A stretch of DNA of 64,000 nt from Herbaspirillum sp. (GTDB lineage Bacteria; Pseudomonadota; Gammaproteobacteria; Burkholderiales; Burkholderiaceae_D): NCBI RefSeq assembly GCF_017744395.1, contig NZ_JAGIBI010000002.1:186001-250000 (forward strand). The letters run 5' to 3'. This document shows positions 36,053 through 44,886 of the stretch, piece after piece. The stretch's first letter is position 1; each line of letters opens with the position of its first letter. Position numbers and translations under genes: made by a program. The notes under the pieces were generated by a model. That model made no database searches. It saw only the letters and a program-made list of their open reading frames with translations, and had not been told where the DNA came from.

Positions 36053-36787
36053 TCAACGCGCCGAATTGGTTTGTACGCTGGAAATCTCGTGTTCGTTTTT
36101 TGTGATGGCCAGCGGCGGGAAGCAGGCGTACGAATTGGAGACGGCGTAAACCCGGTTCATCGCGATATCGATGCCATTATTGGGGAGAGAGCGGTTGAGG
36201 ACCGGGAAGTGGACCACATAATTTTTCAGTGGAAAGCACTCTTCCACGAACCGCGCGGCGCCCTTGGGGCTGATGGTGTATGCGGGCGTGCCGAAGCATT
36301 TGTCCAGCGGCAGCAGAACCGGCGCCTGGGTGGAGCGCTGGAATTCATCGGTTTTACTGCGCAGGGTTTGCTGGTCAAAGAGCATGACGGTCTGTGAAAT
36401 GCCTGGCATCGCATTCAATGACAGGATCGAATCAAAATTCCAGCCCCACACCACGATGTCCCAGTCGTCGGGAAGACTGCCCAGCAGTCGTTGCTGCTGG
36501 GCATGGAAGTCGTGCCTGAAGATGGCGTCATCTTCGGCGACTGTCACCGGCTGCTGGGTATCTATCGATTCAAACCAGGCTGCCAAATGGGAAAGGGCGC
36601 AGCCGAATGCGCCTTTGGTGTATTCCAGGTTGTCGGCAAACAGGTTCGGATTGCTTAATACCTGGGGATCTATTGTCGTTCCCCGGACGGCATTGACGAT
36701 TTCATAGTCGAGGTGTTGATTTTGGGCTGCAAAGCTCGCCCTGCGGGCATCGGCGTCGTCCAGGCTGATGATGCGAACGGGGTTCAT
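36053..36787 (-). CDS. Glycosyltransferase family 25 (LPS-type)
   Basis: 244 residues from the ATG at 36787; upstream in-frame TTG at 36841 is possible but adds an unconserved piece. GT25 features: N-terminal IISLDDADARRASFAAQ, GAFGCALSHLAAW, and the metal-site EDDAIF (about residue 85), then GTPAYTISPKGAARFVEE. These enzymes add galactose or related sugars to lipooligosaccharide or other glycans at the cytoplasmic face. It opens the glycan cluster, facing a 393-bp spacer shared with the divergent GT31-like gene. Confidence 0.85.
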   Translation of the reverse strand: MNPVRIISLDDADARRASFAAQNQHLDYEIVNAVRGTTIDPQVLSNPNLFADNLEYTKGAFGCALSHLAAWFESIDTQQPVTVAEDDAIFRHDFHAQQQRLLGSLPDDWDIVVWGWNFDSILSLNAMPGISQTVMLFDQQTLRSKTDEFQRSTQAPVLLPLDKCFGTPAYTISPKGAARFVEECFPLKNYVVHFPVLNRSLPNNGIDIAMNRVYAVSNSYACFPPLAITKNEHEISSVQTNSAR

Positions 36788-37180
36788 TATGGATGCGGAC
36801 TTTCGAAATGTTTGTTGAATGGCGAATTGCTTTTTTGGCAACGATGTTTCGCGGTCATGGCATGGTTTGGGTCATTAGGCCGGTGCACGTACCAAGTTTC
36901 CCTTTGTAAGTATGGCAATACACGCTTGCGGACATGAAGGGAGAATCCTGCCTTTTTTCCTTCTGTTTCGAGCTTGGCGCCATTGTCGAAACGCGATTGT
37001 CCACCCGGCCAGCTTGGAGCTGGCCGTCGCAAACACAAATTGAGGGTTAAATTTACATGTTCTCCCAACTTTGAGTGTTTGTCTTGTCTTTAAGATGACA
37101 CCTTGGTCATGGTGTCTGTATTTTGCTCAGCCCAAACGCGCCAGCAGCACACCTCAACAAAATATCGGATTGGAGAAGAA
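36788..37180. other. Divergent spacer of the glycan cluster with hairpins
   Basis: 393 bp without a credible gene. It contains a perfect 9-bp hairpin CGGCCAGCT-tgg-AGCTGGCCG (37006-37026) and an inverted repeat GACACC-N8-GGTGTC (37097-37116), followed by GGAGAAG before the next start. It is likely to hold promoters for both the GT25 gene and the plus-strand operon. I see no ops/JUMPstart element. Confidence 0.5.
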
Positions 37181-38323
37181 ATGAGTTTCAGCCAAAGGGC
37201 GACTGCGCTGTTGCAGTTGCCGGTCTCGCCGCTTACCTGGGACGGCATTTTGAATGAGTGTGACCGCCTGCATGCGGATTTCCTGCACATCCCGTCGGAA
37301 TTCAAATGGGCACTGGACTATAAGCGTTTCCAGGTTGAACGCGATCGGGGCAACAACGGCCTGGCGCTGGCGCATTTGAAGGCGGCCATCGCTGCCACGC
37401 CGTATAACGCCGACATCCTCGGCGATTATCAGGAGTTGGTGAAAAAGACCGCGGGACTGGAGAAGATGGTCCTGATTATCTCCAGCAAACGCACGGAAAG
37501 CCAGGCCCTGAGGCTGGCGGATCAGTTCGACCAGGCCGATATCGACTATGTCATCGTGAGCGGCGCCGATACGCCGTCGATCGGGCATTTTCGCGCCCTG
37601 CAAGTGGATGCGTCCGACAAGTATGAGGCGCGCCCGCAAAAAGTCGCGGCGGCCTTTGCCTGGATATATGAAAACATCGGCGGCAATGTCGGCGTGATGA
37701 AAATCGATGACGACATGCTCTTGCTGGATGCGGCGCAGTTCAAGCGCAGCCTGGCGCAGTTCAGCGGCGAAACTCTTTATACCGGTGTGCCTTCGGTGAC
37801 GCTGTCCCACGACCGTTGCCAGCATTGGGGCTTGTGCCAGGACCGTGAGCTCAATCGTCGCGTCTACGGCCGTCCCGTTTTGGCGCCATGGGCCATCGGC
37901 GGCGCTTATTACCTGGGGCCTAAGGCGGTAGAAAAGCTGGTGCTCGCGACATTGCGTTTTCCTGGGCTGTTCGAAGGCGAATACTACGAAGACAAGCTGG
38001 TGGGAGATATCCTGGTCTTCGAAAGCGTATCGTTGACCGCAGTCCCTGGGTTCAATGCATTCGGCCTGAGCATGCCGGGATTGGCGTCGCCACCGCCAGC
38101 GGCGCATTCCGCCGCGGCGCCTGTTGCCATGCCGCCTTCCGTCCCGGTGCCGCCGGCGGCCAAGCCGTCTACCCTCGCGGTAAAGTCCGCGAATCCGGCG
38201 CCCGCGACGACGGCTGCCGGCCAGTCTGCCGCGGTTTCAGCGCGGCCGAAAAAGCGTCTGGATCTCACAGGCCTGGGCTCGCCGTTGAAGGTTTCCCCGG
38301 CGAGCGACGGTAACGGGAAATGA
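37181..38323 (+). CDS. GT31-like glycosyltransferase with Pro/Ala-rich C-terminal tail
   Basis: 380 residues from the ATG at 37181 (GGAGAAG upstream). The core resembles beta-1,3-galactosyltransferase GT31: DKYEARPQKVAAAFAWIYEN, the metal-binding triple Asp in VMKIDDDMLL (D176-D178), APWAIGGAYYLGPKAV, and YYEDKLVGDIL (about 268-278), equivalent to the E-D-V-x-x-G motif. The N-terminal 90 residues are alpha-helical and TPR-like in appearance. Residues from about 301 to 360 are low-complexity Pro/Ala/Ser, ending in a basic patch. It starts a four-gene plus-strand operon. Confidence 0.7.
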   Translation: MSFSQRATALLQLPVSPLTWDGILNECDRLHADFLHIPSEFKWALDYKRFQVERDRGNNGLALAHLKAAIAATPYNADILGDYQELVKKTAGLEKMVLIISSKRTESQALRLADQFDQADIDYVIVSGADTPSIGHFRALQVDASDKYEARPQKVAAAFAWIYENIGGNVGVMKIDDDMLLLDAAQFKRSLAQFSGETLYTGVPSVTLSHDRCQHWGLCQDRELNRRVYGRPVLAPWAIGGAYYLGPKAVEKLVLATLRFPGLFEGEYYEDKLVGDILVFESVSLTAVPGFNAFGLSMPGLASPPPAAHSAAAPVAMPPSVPVPPAAKPSTLAVKSANPAPATTAAGQSAAVSARPKKRLDLTGLGSPLKVSPASDGNGK

Positions 38324-38345
38324 AGTCATAAGGAGTGGCGAAGTC

Positions 38346-39545
38346 ATGACAATGAAGTTGGCGCTGGATGATCTGGGTTTGAGCGGCGGCAAGCCCCTGT
38401 TTGAACAGATCAAGTCTGTCTCGAATCTGGTGCGTCCGGATATCGAGTCGTTTCTCTCTTATTCGCGTCAATTCTTTGACGCACAGTCCTGCACCGGGCA
38501 CGGGCCGGTTGAAGCCAAGATGGAGCGGCGCCTTGCCGAGTTCCACGGAACCCGCAACTGTGTTTCTTTTTGCGGTGGGTTCTGGGGGCTGGTGTTGACA
38601 ATGAAATGCCTGGCCTTGCCGGGGCGAACGGAAGTCGTGATGCCTTCGCTGACGTATCGCCGTCTGGCGGATATCGTCGCCTGGGCGGGATTGACGCCGC
38701 ACTTTTGCGAGGTCGATCCGGACCTGTTATGCGTGACCGGCGAAACAGCGGCCGCTTGCATCAATGAAAATACCGCCTTGATCCTTGGGGTGCATCCCAT
38801 TGTCAATTGTTGCGATATCGATGGGTTGGAAGCGCTGTCCGAGCGTACGGGAATCCCATTGATGATCGATGCGGTCGAGTCCGTGTATGAATCCTACAAG
38901 GGACGGAAGATCGGTTCCTGCGCGCGTGCAGAATGCTTCTCCATGCAGTCGAGCAAGCTGTTCAATGCCTTTGAAGGCGGTTACGTTACGACTAACGATG
39001 ATGAATTGGCGCAACGCTTGCGCACGATGCGCGATTTCGGCGTCGGCGCTGAAGGCATTCCGGTCGAGGCATGCGCGTTGGGCGTGCAGCAAAACGAAAT
39101 GCATGCGGCTATGGCATTGGCTTGCCTGGACGATGTCGATGAACAGATGGTTGCCAATCGCAACCGTTACTACGCATACCGTCGCTATCTGGCGGATGTG
39201 CCGGGAATCAGGCTGCGCGAGTTCGATGAAACCGAACGCTGCGGCTTCAAGAACATCCTGGTGGAATTGCTGGACGACTGGCCGTTGAGCCGCGAAGCCA
39301 CGATCGCACTGCTCAATGCTGAAAACATGTTGTGCCGGCCCTACTATTCGCCGCCATTACATATGAAGGCAACCGGATATCCCATGGTGTGGGGAGACCT
39401 GACGCAGACTGAGCGCCTAGCCAAGAAATTCCTCCTGCTGCCTTGCGGTTATTTTGTCAGTGAAGCGGATATCGAACAGATAGCGCTTTTCCTTGCATTC
39501 ATCCAGAAGAATGCGCAAGCCATCACACAGCGAGGTCTGGTATGA
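38346..39545 (+). CDS. DegT/DnrJ/EryC1/StrS family PLP aminotransferase (Lys-type)
   Basis: 399 residues. Family features: CTGHGPVEAKMERRLAEFHG at the N-terminal substrate loop, PLP-ring Asp in LMIDAVES (D175) and the Schiff-base lysine in MQSSKLFNAFEGG (K204). It should transaminate a keto-sugar nucleotide. The next gene overlaps by 4 bp and encodes a relative of equal size in which the lysine is His. The usual Gln/His after D175 is Glu here (D-A-V-E), which is unusual. The sugar substrate is not predictable; the product probably goes into the surface glycan. Confidence 0.82.
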   Translation: MTMKLALDDLGLSGGKPLFEQIKSVSNLVRPDIESFLSYSRQFFDAQSCTGHGPVEAKMERRLAEFHGTRNCVSFCGGFWGLVLTMKCLALPGRTEVVMPSLTYRRLADIVAWAGLTPHFCEVDPDLLCVTGETAAACINENTALILGVHPIVNCCDIDGLEALSERTGIPLMIDAVESVYESYKGRKIGSCARAECFSMQSSKLFNAFEGGYVTTNDDELAQRLRTMRDFGVGAEGIPVEACALGVQQNEMHAAMALACLDDVDEQMVANRNRYYAYRRYLADVPGIRLREFDETERCGFKNILVELLDDWPLSREATIALLNAENMLCRPYYSPPLHMKATGYPMVWGDLTQTERLAKKFLLLPCGYFVSEADIEQIALFLAFIQKNAQAITQRGLV

Positions 39546-40747
39546 GCACCGTCGGTACGATCGGAAAGGAACTGGCAGTGTGCGGCGCGATGCCGGTGAT
39601 GAAAACGCTGTTGCGACCGGGGCAGGATTATTTCCCGGAGTGGTCGCGTTACGAAGCTGCATTCAGGGATATTTTCGAACGCCAGTATTACACGAACCAC
39701 GGGCCGTTATCCCAGCGGCTGGAGGCTCGCCTTGCCGAGTATCTCGGCGTCGGCCATGCGATGCTCATCACCAATGAGTCTATTGCCTTGTGCCTTGCCG
39801 CGCAGGCGCTGCGCTTGAAGGGAAAGGTGCTGGTGCCTGCCATCAGTGACATCTTTACAGCGCAATCGCTGGCTTGGGCGGAAGCCGAGCCGGTATTCTG
39901 CGATGTCGATGCCGCCACCGGCATGCTTAGCGCGCAGGCTGCCAAGGCCTGCCTGGAGAAGGACGATATCAGCGCCATACTGGCGGTCAATGCCTGGGGT
40001 GGGGCGGCCGATGCCGGCGCGCTGCAGGGCCTGGCGGACCAATATGGCATTCCGCTTTACTTCGACTCATCCCAAGCCTTCGGCGTGTCGGCCAATGGCG
40101 CGCGCCTGGGCGCAAGGGGAGCGCTCGAGGTGTTCTCCATGCAGTCGGCCCATGTGCTCAGCAGCGGCGAGGGCGCCTTCATCGCGACGAATGACGATGC
40201 GCTGGCCGCGCATGTGCGCAATATCCGCAGCAATTACGGCATGGGGAAGCTGCTGGTGCCGGTCGTGAAGACCAGCAATGGCCGTTTTTCCGAAGCGCAG
40301 GCGGCGATCGCCCTGATGAATTTCGACGACTTGGACAGGCACATCGCCAATAACGGCGTGCTGGCGACAGGCTATGCGCAGGCACTGTCCGGCGTGCCTG
40401 GCGTGCGTATTCGTGAGCCTGCCGGCGCCGATATCAGTAACCGGCAATGCCTGGTGATTGAGATCGACGAGGGACAATTCGGTTTGAGCGGAATGGCATT
40501 GCGCAAAGTGCTGCGTGCTGAAAATATCGAGAGCACGCCGCGTCTTGCGGCCGGCTGGTATCGCCATGGCGAGCATGCCGTCCCGGCCGGCGCATTGCCG
40601 GTCGCGGATCGCCTGTGCGCCAGTTTGCTGGAGTTGCCGTTAGGCGCGAAAACCGATGCCGATACCGTCGAAGCGGTTGCGGGCGTCATCCGGCAAGCGC
40701 ATCGCCAGGCTGATCGTATCCGTTCCATGGTGGGAGGGAAGGCGTGA
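39542..40747 (+). CDS. DegT/DnrJ/EryC1/StrS family protein with His replacing the PLP lysine
   Basis: 401 residues. It aligns without gaps to its neighbour around the active site: D175 in YFDSSQAFG, then MQSAHVLSSGEGA where H204 replaces the Schiff-base Lys. A Lys-to-His change is known in ColD and in the CDP-sugar dehydratase E1/RfbH, which are PMP-dependent 3-dehydratases of 4-keto-6-deoxy sugars. The Cys cluster of E1 is absent, so a ColD-like mechanism is the nearest model. It overlaps both neighbours by 4 bp, suggesting joint translation and possibly a heterodimer with the Lys-type protein. It could also be an inactive partner. Confidence 0.75.
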   Translation: MSTVGTIGKELAVCGAMPVMKTLLRPGQDYFPEWSRYEAAFRDIFERQYYTNHGPLSQRLEARLAEYLGVGHAMLITNESIALCLAAQALRLKGKVLVPAISDIFTAQSLAWAEAEPVFCDVDAATGMLSAQAAKACLEKDDISAILAVNAWGGAADAGALQGLADQYGIPLYFDSSQAFGVSANGARLGARGALEVFSMQSAHVLSSGEGAFIATNDDALAAHVRNIRSNYGMGKLLVPVVKTSNGRFSEAQAAIALMNFDDLDRHIANNGVLATGYAQALSGVPGVRIREPAGADISNRQCLVIEIDEGQFGLSGMALRKVLRAENIESTPRLAAGWYRHGEHAVPAGALPVADRLCASLLELPLGAKTDADTVEAVAGVIRQAHRQADRIRSMVGGKA

Positions 40748-41460
40748 AATTGGGGATCATGCAGCCCTATTTCTTCCCATACCTGGGGCATTTCGCATTG
40801 ATTGCGGCTACTGATGCCTGGGTAGTCTTCGACATCACGCAATATACGCCCAAGAGCTGGATGAGCCGCAATCGCGTGCTGCATCCGTCGGGCGGCGCCA
40901 ACTATATCAGCGTGGCGCTCTCCAACAGCTCGATCCATATCAAGACGCATGAGGCCAAGGTGCTGGATCTGGCGCAATCGCGCCAGAGCACATTGGGCAA
41001 GCTCAGCCACTATCGGAAACATGCGCCTTATTTCGCACAGGTGCAGGCTCTGATCGAAGCGGCCATGGCTGATGCCGGCGACGATTCCCTGGTAAGCTTG
41101 AATGTTCGTGGGTTGAAAGCGGTTTGCGATTATCTTGAGTTGCCGTTCAACTATACGGTGGCATCGCAACACGCCTTCACTTTCCCCGAACAGATGGGGC
41201 CCGGCGATTGGGCGCCCCATATCAGCGCCCAGATGGGGGCCGGCATGTACATCAATCCTGTCGGTGGCCGCGATATTTTCAATCCGCGCAGCTTCGAGGA
41301 GCGTGGCGTCGAGTTGAGGTTTCTGGAATTCAGCCCGATGACTTATCCCACGCGGGGATTCACCTTCGAACCGCATTTGTCGATCATCGATGTCCTGATG
41401 TGGAATGATCCTGAGGCGGTGCGCGATGCACTGCGGGACAATTCCCGCTTGGTCGCTTAG
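40744..41460 (+). CDS. WbqC-like family protein
   Basis: 238 residues starting with the family signature KLGIMQPYFFPYLGHFALI, then FDITQYTPKSWMSRNR and a C-terminal NPVGGRDIFNPRSFEERGVELRF (described in parts). WbqC-like proteins occur in O-antigen and other glycan or aminosugar clusters; their reaction is unknown. It ends the plus-strand operon, overlapping the second DegT gene by 4 bp and the convergent methyltransferase by 4 bp. The link with paired DegT proteins suggests a role in modifying an aminosugar nucleotide. Confidence 0.85.
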   Translation: MKLGIMQPYFFPYLGHFALIAATDAWVVFDITQYTPKSWMSRNRVLHPSGGANYISVALSNSSIHIKTHEAKVLDLAQSRQSTLGKLSHYRKHAPYFAQVQALIEAAMADAGDDSLVSLNVRGLKAVCDYLELPFNYTVASQHAFTFPEQMGPGDWAPHISAQMGAGMYINPVGGRDIFNPRSFEERGVELRFLEFSPMTYPTRGFTFEPHLSIIDVLMWNDPEAVRDALRDNSRLVA

Positions 41461-42173
41461 CGGGGAGCAGAGCGGCGCAGCAAGGCATCATAGCGATAGT
41501 GCGTCGAGTAGAACTCATCCCCCATGTTTGAAAAAGTCGTCTCCCAGCCTGCGGCGGCGGCCATGTCAACGAACGTTTCTCGTGTGCGCCAGATGCCGAT
41601 CTGCGCCTGGGGATCGTCGAGCTCGCCAGGTTTGGGCTGGCGTTGCGTATAAAAAGCGTTGACACGGTCGCGGTCGGGCAGGTTGCCGATGAAGACCGTC
41701 TGCACATTAGCGAAACGTTCGCCCAGGAGGCGCAGCGAAGCACGGGCCACGTCGTCCGGAAAGTACATGAAGCTGCCGTAGCACACCGCTTTCGTAAAGC
41801 GCAGGGGATCTTTTTCGGTGCGCAGGTAGGCAGTGACGTCGCTTTCGACGAAGCTTACGCGAGGTGGCTGGGAAAAATGCTTTTGCGCGACTTCGATCAG
41901 GTAGGCTGAAATGTCGACGCCGAGCAGGCTTGCGCATGAGTCGGTGAGCAATTGCGATAACGCGCCATTGCCGCAGGCGAGATCAAGCAGGTGGTCTTGC
42001 GGGCCAAGATCCAGTTGGCGCTTGATTTCCTTGATGATCAAAGCGATCTGGGCATCGGAGACGGGTTGGCCATGCACCGTGCGTTTGACTTGTGCCCAGA
42101 ACGCATCGGGTGCGCAGGTTCTCGCATGGGTGTCATAGTCGACGGTTGGATAATCGCGAGGAGTAGCAGGCAT
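41457..42173 (-). CDS. Class I SAM-dependent methyltransferase
   Basis: 238 residues. SAM motif I is LLDLACGNGALSQLL (about 64-78), with the acidic motif II in GVDISAYLIEVAQKHF and a motif IV-like AVCYGSFMYFPDD. The N-terminal DYDTHARTCAPDAFWAQV is typical of sugar-modifying cluster enzymes. It probably methylates a sugar or aminosugar of the glycan. It stands alone on the minus strand between two plus-strand genes, converging by 4 bp with the WbqC-like gene; its promoter must lie in the 72-bp spacer before 42246. Confidence 0.8.
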   Translation of the reverse strand: MPATPRDYPTVDYDTHARTCAPDAFWAQVKRTVHGQPVSDAQIALIIKEIKRQLDLGPQDHLLDLACGNGALSQLLTDSCASLLGVDISAYLIEVAQKHFSQPPRVSFVESDVTAYLRTEKDPLRFTKAVCYGSFMYFPDDVARASLRLLGERFANVQTVFIGNLPDRDRVNAFYTQRQPKPGELDDPQAQIGIWRTRETFVDMAAAAGWETTFSNMGDEFYSTHYRYDALLRRSAPR

Positions 42174-42245
42174 GATGTCTGTCAGAACATGTAGAGTGGA
42201 AGATGGGCTCAGGCCGGGAGTCGGACTTTATTTGGAAAAAATAGC

Positions 42246-43004
42246 ATGAATATTATTTATGAGTCAGAAAGTGTCAAGATTGTCGAAGTCCTGGATTCCG
42301 ATGGCGACACGCAGCGGCAGCTTTACATCGGTCCGCCGTTCAATCGCGTGCAGGGAACCATCAAGCTGAACAAGCCGCGGTTTCACGTCCATGTGTTTAC
42401 CAAGAATATCTCCTATGCCGCGTTGTGTGTGCCGCAGGGCGTGCGCAACGCGCTCTTCCTGGGGTTGGGCGCCGGTATCGCGATCCAGACGGTCCGTGAT
42501 GCGTATCCTGAGGCACAGATCGATGTCGTCGACCTGAACCGGGATTTGTTCGATGCCGCGCATAATCATTTTTTCAGCCTCGATGCCGATAATGTGGAGC
42601 TGTTCCACGAAGATGCCTTCAGCTTCATCCGGCGGGCGACCAGAAAATACGACTATATTTGCTGTGACATCTGGACCGAAAGCCTGGATATTCCGGAATT
42701 TGTCGTGTCCGGCGCGTTCTCCAGCCAAGTCAAGGCATCCCTGAATCCCGGCGGCGTATTCGCGCTCAACACGCAAAAAAACGTGCAAAAGGAAATGACC
42801 GAGTCCCTGACAAAAGATTTCAAGAATCTTTTTTCGTTACCCGGCTATAACAGTATGTTCCTCGCCAGCGATGCCTGGCCGGCGTTTATCCAGGATGAAA
42901 AAATGATCGCCCATTACCTGGAGCTCAATATTGACATCAATTTCATCCACGACAATATGATCCTGATGCAGTCGGCCAGAACCCACGGGTTGTCGCCGCG
43001 CTGA
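42246..43004 (+). CDS. Spermidine synthase-like SAM/dcSAM-fold protein
   Basis: 252 residues. The Rossmann nucleotide-binding motif is LFLGLGAGIAIQTV (about 69-82), followed by IDVVDLNRDLFDAAHNHF and YDYICCDIWTE, the pattern of the spermidine synthase fold (SpeE-like). The N-terminal half has a small beta domain (QRQLYIGPPFNRVQGTI). It lacks an obvious membrane domain. In a glycan cluster it might transfer an aminopropyl or methyl group, or just be a methyltransferase; polyamine synthesis seems unlikely here. A weak GGAAAA site precedes the ATG. Confidence 0.7.
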   Translation: MNIIYESESVKIVEVLDSDGDTQRQLYIGPPFNRVQGTIKLNKPRFHVHVFTKNISYAALCVPQGVRNALFLGLGAGIAIQTVRDAYPEAQIDVVDLNRDLFDAAHNHFFSLDADNVELFHEDAFSFIRRATRKYDYICCDIWTESLDIPEFVVSGAFSSQVKASLNPGGVFALNTQKNVQKEMTESLTKDFKNLFSLPGYNSMFLASDAWPAFIQDEKMIAHYLELNIDINFIHDNMILMQSARTHGLSPR

Positions 43005-43045
43005 TCATTTCCAGGGCAGAAGCTGGCGAAGACCCACTTGCCTGT

Positions 43046-44746
43046 TCACGCCTGGAAAGTGGGGGCGGCGCCTTTCGCAAAGAAAAAGAACGGTTCCCGT
43101 CCATTGCAGCCATAGGTATCTGCATCGACATCAGGCAGCACCGTGGTATGGGGGTACAGATCTCCGGTGAGGCCCGAGTCTTGGAAATAATCCAGCATAT
43201 CGGAGCCAAACAGGCGGACATGGTCGTTCTGGCCGTAATAAATGGTGGCGAATGCTTCTGAAACCGGCTTGGTCAGTTCGAAGGTGTGGAGCAGCAGGGG
43301 CGAATAGGGGGTTTGTGCCACCAGATGTCCGCCCGGCGCCAGGCAGCGGCTGAATTCTGCGATCGCGACCTTGGGCCGGCTGACATGCTCCAGCACGTGG
43401 TTGCAGATGATGAGGTCGAAATAACCGTCCGGAAAATCCAGTTGCTCGGCATTGATCTTGCGGTGCCGGGCTTGTTGCGGGAATAGGTCTCCGGTGATGT
43501 ATTCGCGTGGTTGCAGTCTGTGGATGAGCGGTTCGATTCCGCCTTCCGGCGCAATGTGAAGGATGCGTTTTGTGCTTAGGTTTTCCAGGACCTTTGCGTA
43601 GGCGAAGTAAAGCCAGAGATGGCGCTCGCGGTCATTGCAGCCGCAATTCGGGCACAGGTAGTTCTTCAGCGTGGAGCCGACGGTTTCAAGCTGTCGCATG
43701 AAGGTCTTGTCGCCGCCGGGATTGGGGTGGGGCAGCCAGCCGCTGACCGGCTTGTCGCAGATGACGCAAAATGGTTGCAGCGCCGGTTGCGGTCCCTTGC
43801 GACGTACCGCCACTCGTGAAGCGACGGCAGCGCGCGCATGCGCCAGGTCGGTCTGGAAACGTTCGGAGGTATAGAGCGCTTGGGGGGGCAGCTCGTCGAG
43901 TTCATGGAGATTGGCCAGCAGGCGGGAAATTTCCGGCAGTTCAACCGAGTATTGTCCATACAGTCGCCGCAGCTCCTGTCGGGCATAGGCCAGAGCGGCG
44001 GCGGACATATTGCCTGCCGACGCCTCGCCGCGCACCATCAGTTCCCATTCATAGAGGCCGGCGCTGAAGTTGGCGCTGACAGTGGCGGATGCCTGGCCGG
44101 AATGCTTGCGGAACGCACTGAGATAACCGCCGACGGCGAGCAGCGGCGCTTGTTCGGCGCAGTTGAGGTAGATAGCCACATCGCCGATGAAATCCAGGAT
44201 CCAGGAGTGATAGTCGAAGGCAGTCGAGATGTCAACGCGGTCGCGTACGACCATGATGTTGCTCGGCTCGCCGATGAAATTGTGCAGGCGCCCCACCATG
44301 TTCTCGACCAGGAACTGGCGATCCACCAGCGCCATCTGCCCTGCCGGCAGCAGTGAATTTGGCGTGCTCACCACATTGCCGGATTCATCGATGATCAGGC
44401 GTTCGTGGAATGCCAGGACAACCTGGGGATTGGCCTCCATTGCATTGACCAGCGATTCGACCGAGGTCGGCATCAGCACGTCGTCGTCGAACAGCCATTT
44501 CACGTACTTGCCGCCGGCATGTTCCCACAATGCCCGCGAATTGCGGGTGCCCTTTTGGAAACCATGATGGAAATAACGGATGCGGGGATCGTCGAAGCTT
44601 TTGACGATAGATTCCAGCGCGGCATTTGGGGTATCGTCGCCGATCAGTATTTCGATGTCGGTAAAGGTCTGGCTGAGTGCGCTGGTGATTGCCTGCGGGA
44701 GGTACTGGGCCTTATAGGCAGGAATCAAAATGCTGACGATAGGCAT
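43046..44746 (-). CDS. Fusion protein: GT2 glycosyltransferase, zinc-ribbon-like linker and SAM methyltransferase
   Basis: 566 residues. Residues 1-240 form a GT2/GT-A domain (VSILIPAYKAQYLPQAI, GDDTP, the metal-site FDDDVLMP with D87-D89). A helical linker follows to about 320. Then comes a cysteine pair region CVIC (327-330) and CPNCGC (365-370), resembling a small zinc ribbon, and a class I methyltransferase (about 393-480: ILHIAPEGGIE, YITGDLFPQ, DLIICNHVLEHV). One chain may thus add a sugar and methylate it. The gene lies 140 bp after the FemAB-like gene, so it may have its own promoter. Confidence 0.82.
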   Translation of the reverse strand: MPIVSILIPAYKAQYLPQAITSALSQTFTDIEILIGDDTPNAALESIVKSFDDPRIRYFHHGFQKGTRNSRALWEHAGGKYVKWLFDDDVLMPTSVESLVNAMEANPQVVLAFHERLIIDESGNVVSTPNSLLPAGQMALVDRQFLVENMVGRLHNFIGEPSNIMVVRDRVDISTAFDYHSWILDFIGDVAIYLNCAEQAPLLAVGGYLSAFRKHSGQASATVSANFSAGLYEWELMVRGEASAGNMSAAALAYARQELRRLYGQYSVELPEISRLLANLHELDELPPQALYTSERFQTDLAHARAAVASRVAVRRKGPQPALQPFCVICDKPVSGWLPHPNPGGDKTFMRQLETVGSTLKNYLCPNCGCNDRERHLWLYFAYAKVLENLSTKRILHIAPEGGIEPLIHRLQPREYITGDLFPQQARHRKINAEQLDFPDGYFDLIICNHVLEHVSRPKVAIAEFSRCLAPGGHLVAQTPYSPLLLHTFELTKPVSEAFATIYYGQNDHVRLFGSDMLDYFQDSGLTGDLYPHTTVLPDVDADTYGCNGREPFFFFAKGAAPTFQA

Positions 44747-44886
44747 GGAAACGGTCTTTCCGAGATGGGTCTCGATCTGGGTAGGGAAATGCGATAACGA
44801 TCACGCAAGATTAGTGGCGCCGGTCCTGCCTCAATCCGCGAAACAGACTTGCGTTTGCCGGTTACACGGGCCTTTTGTCATCGCGT

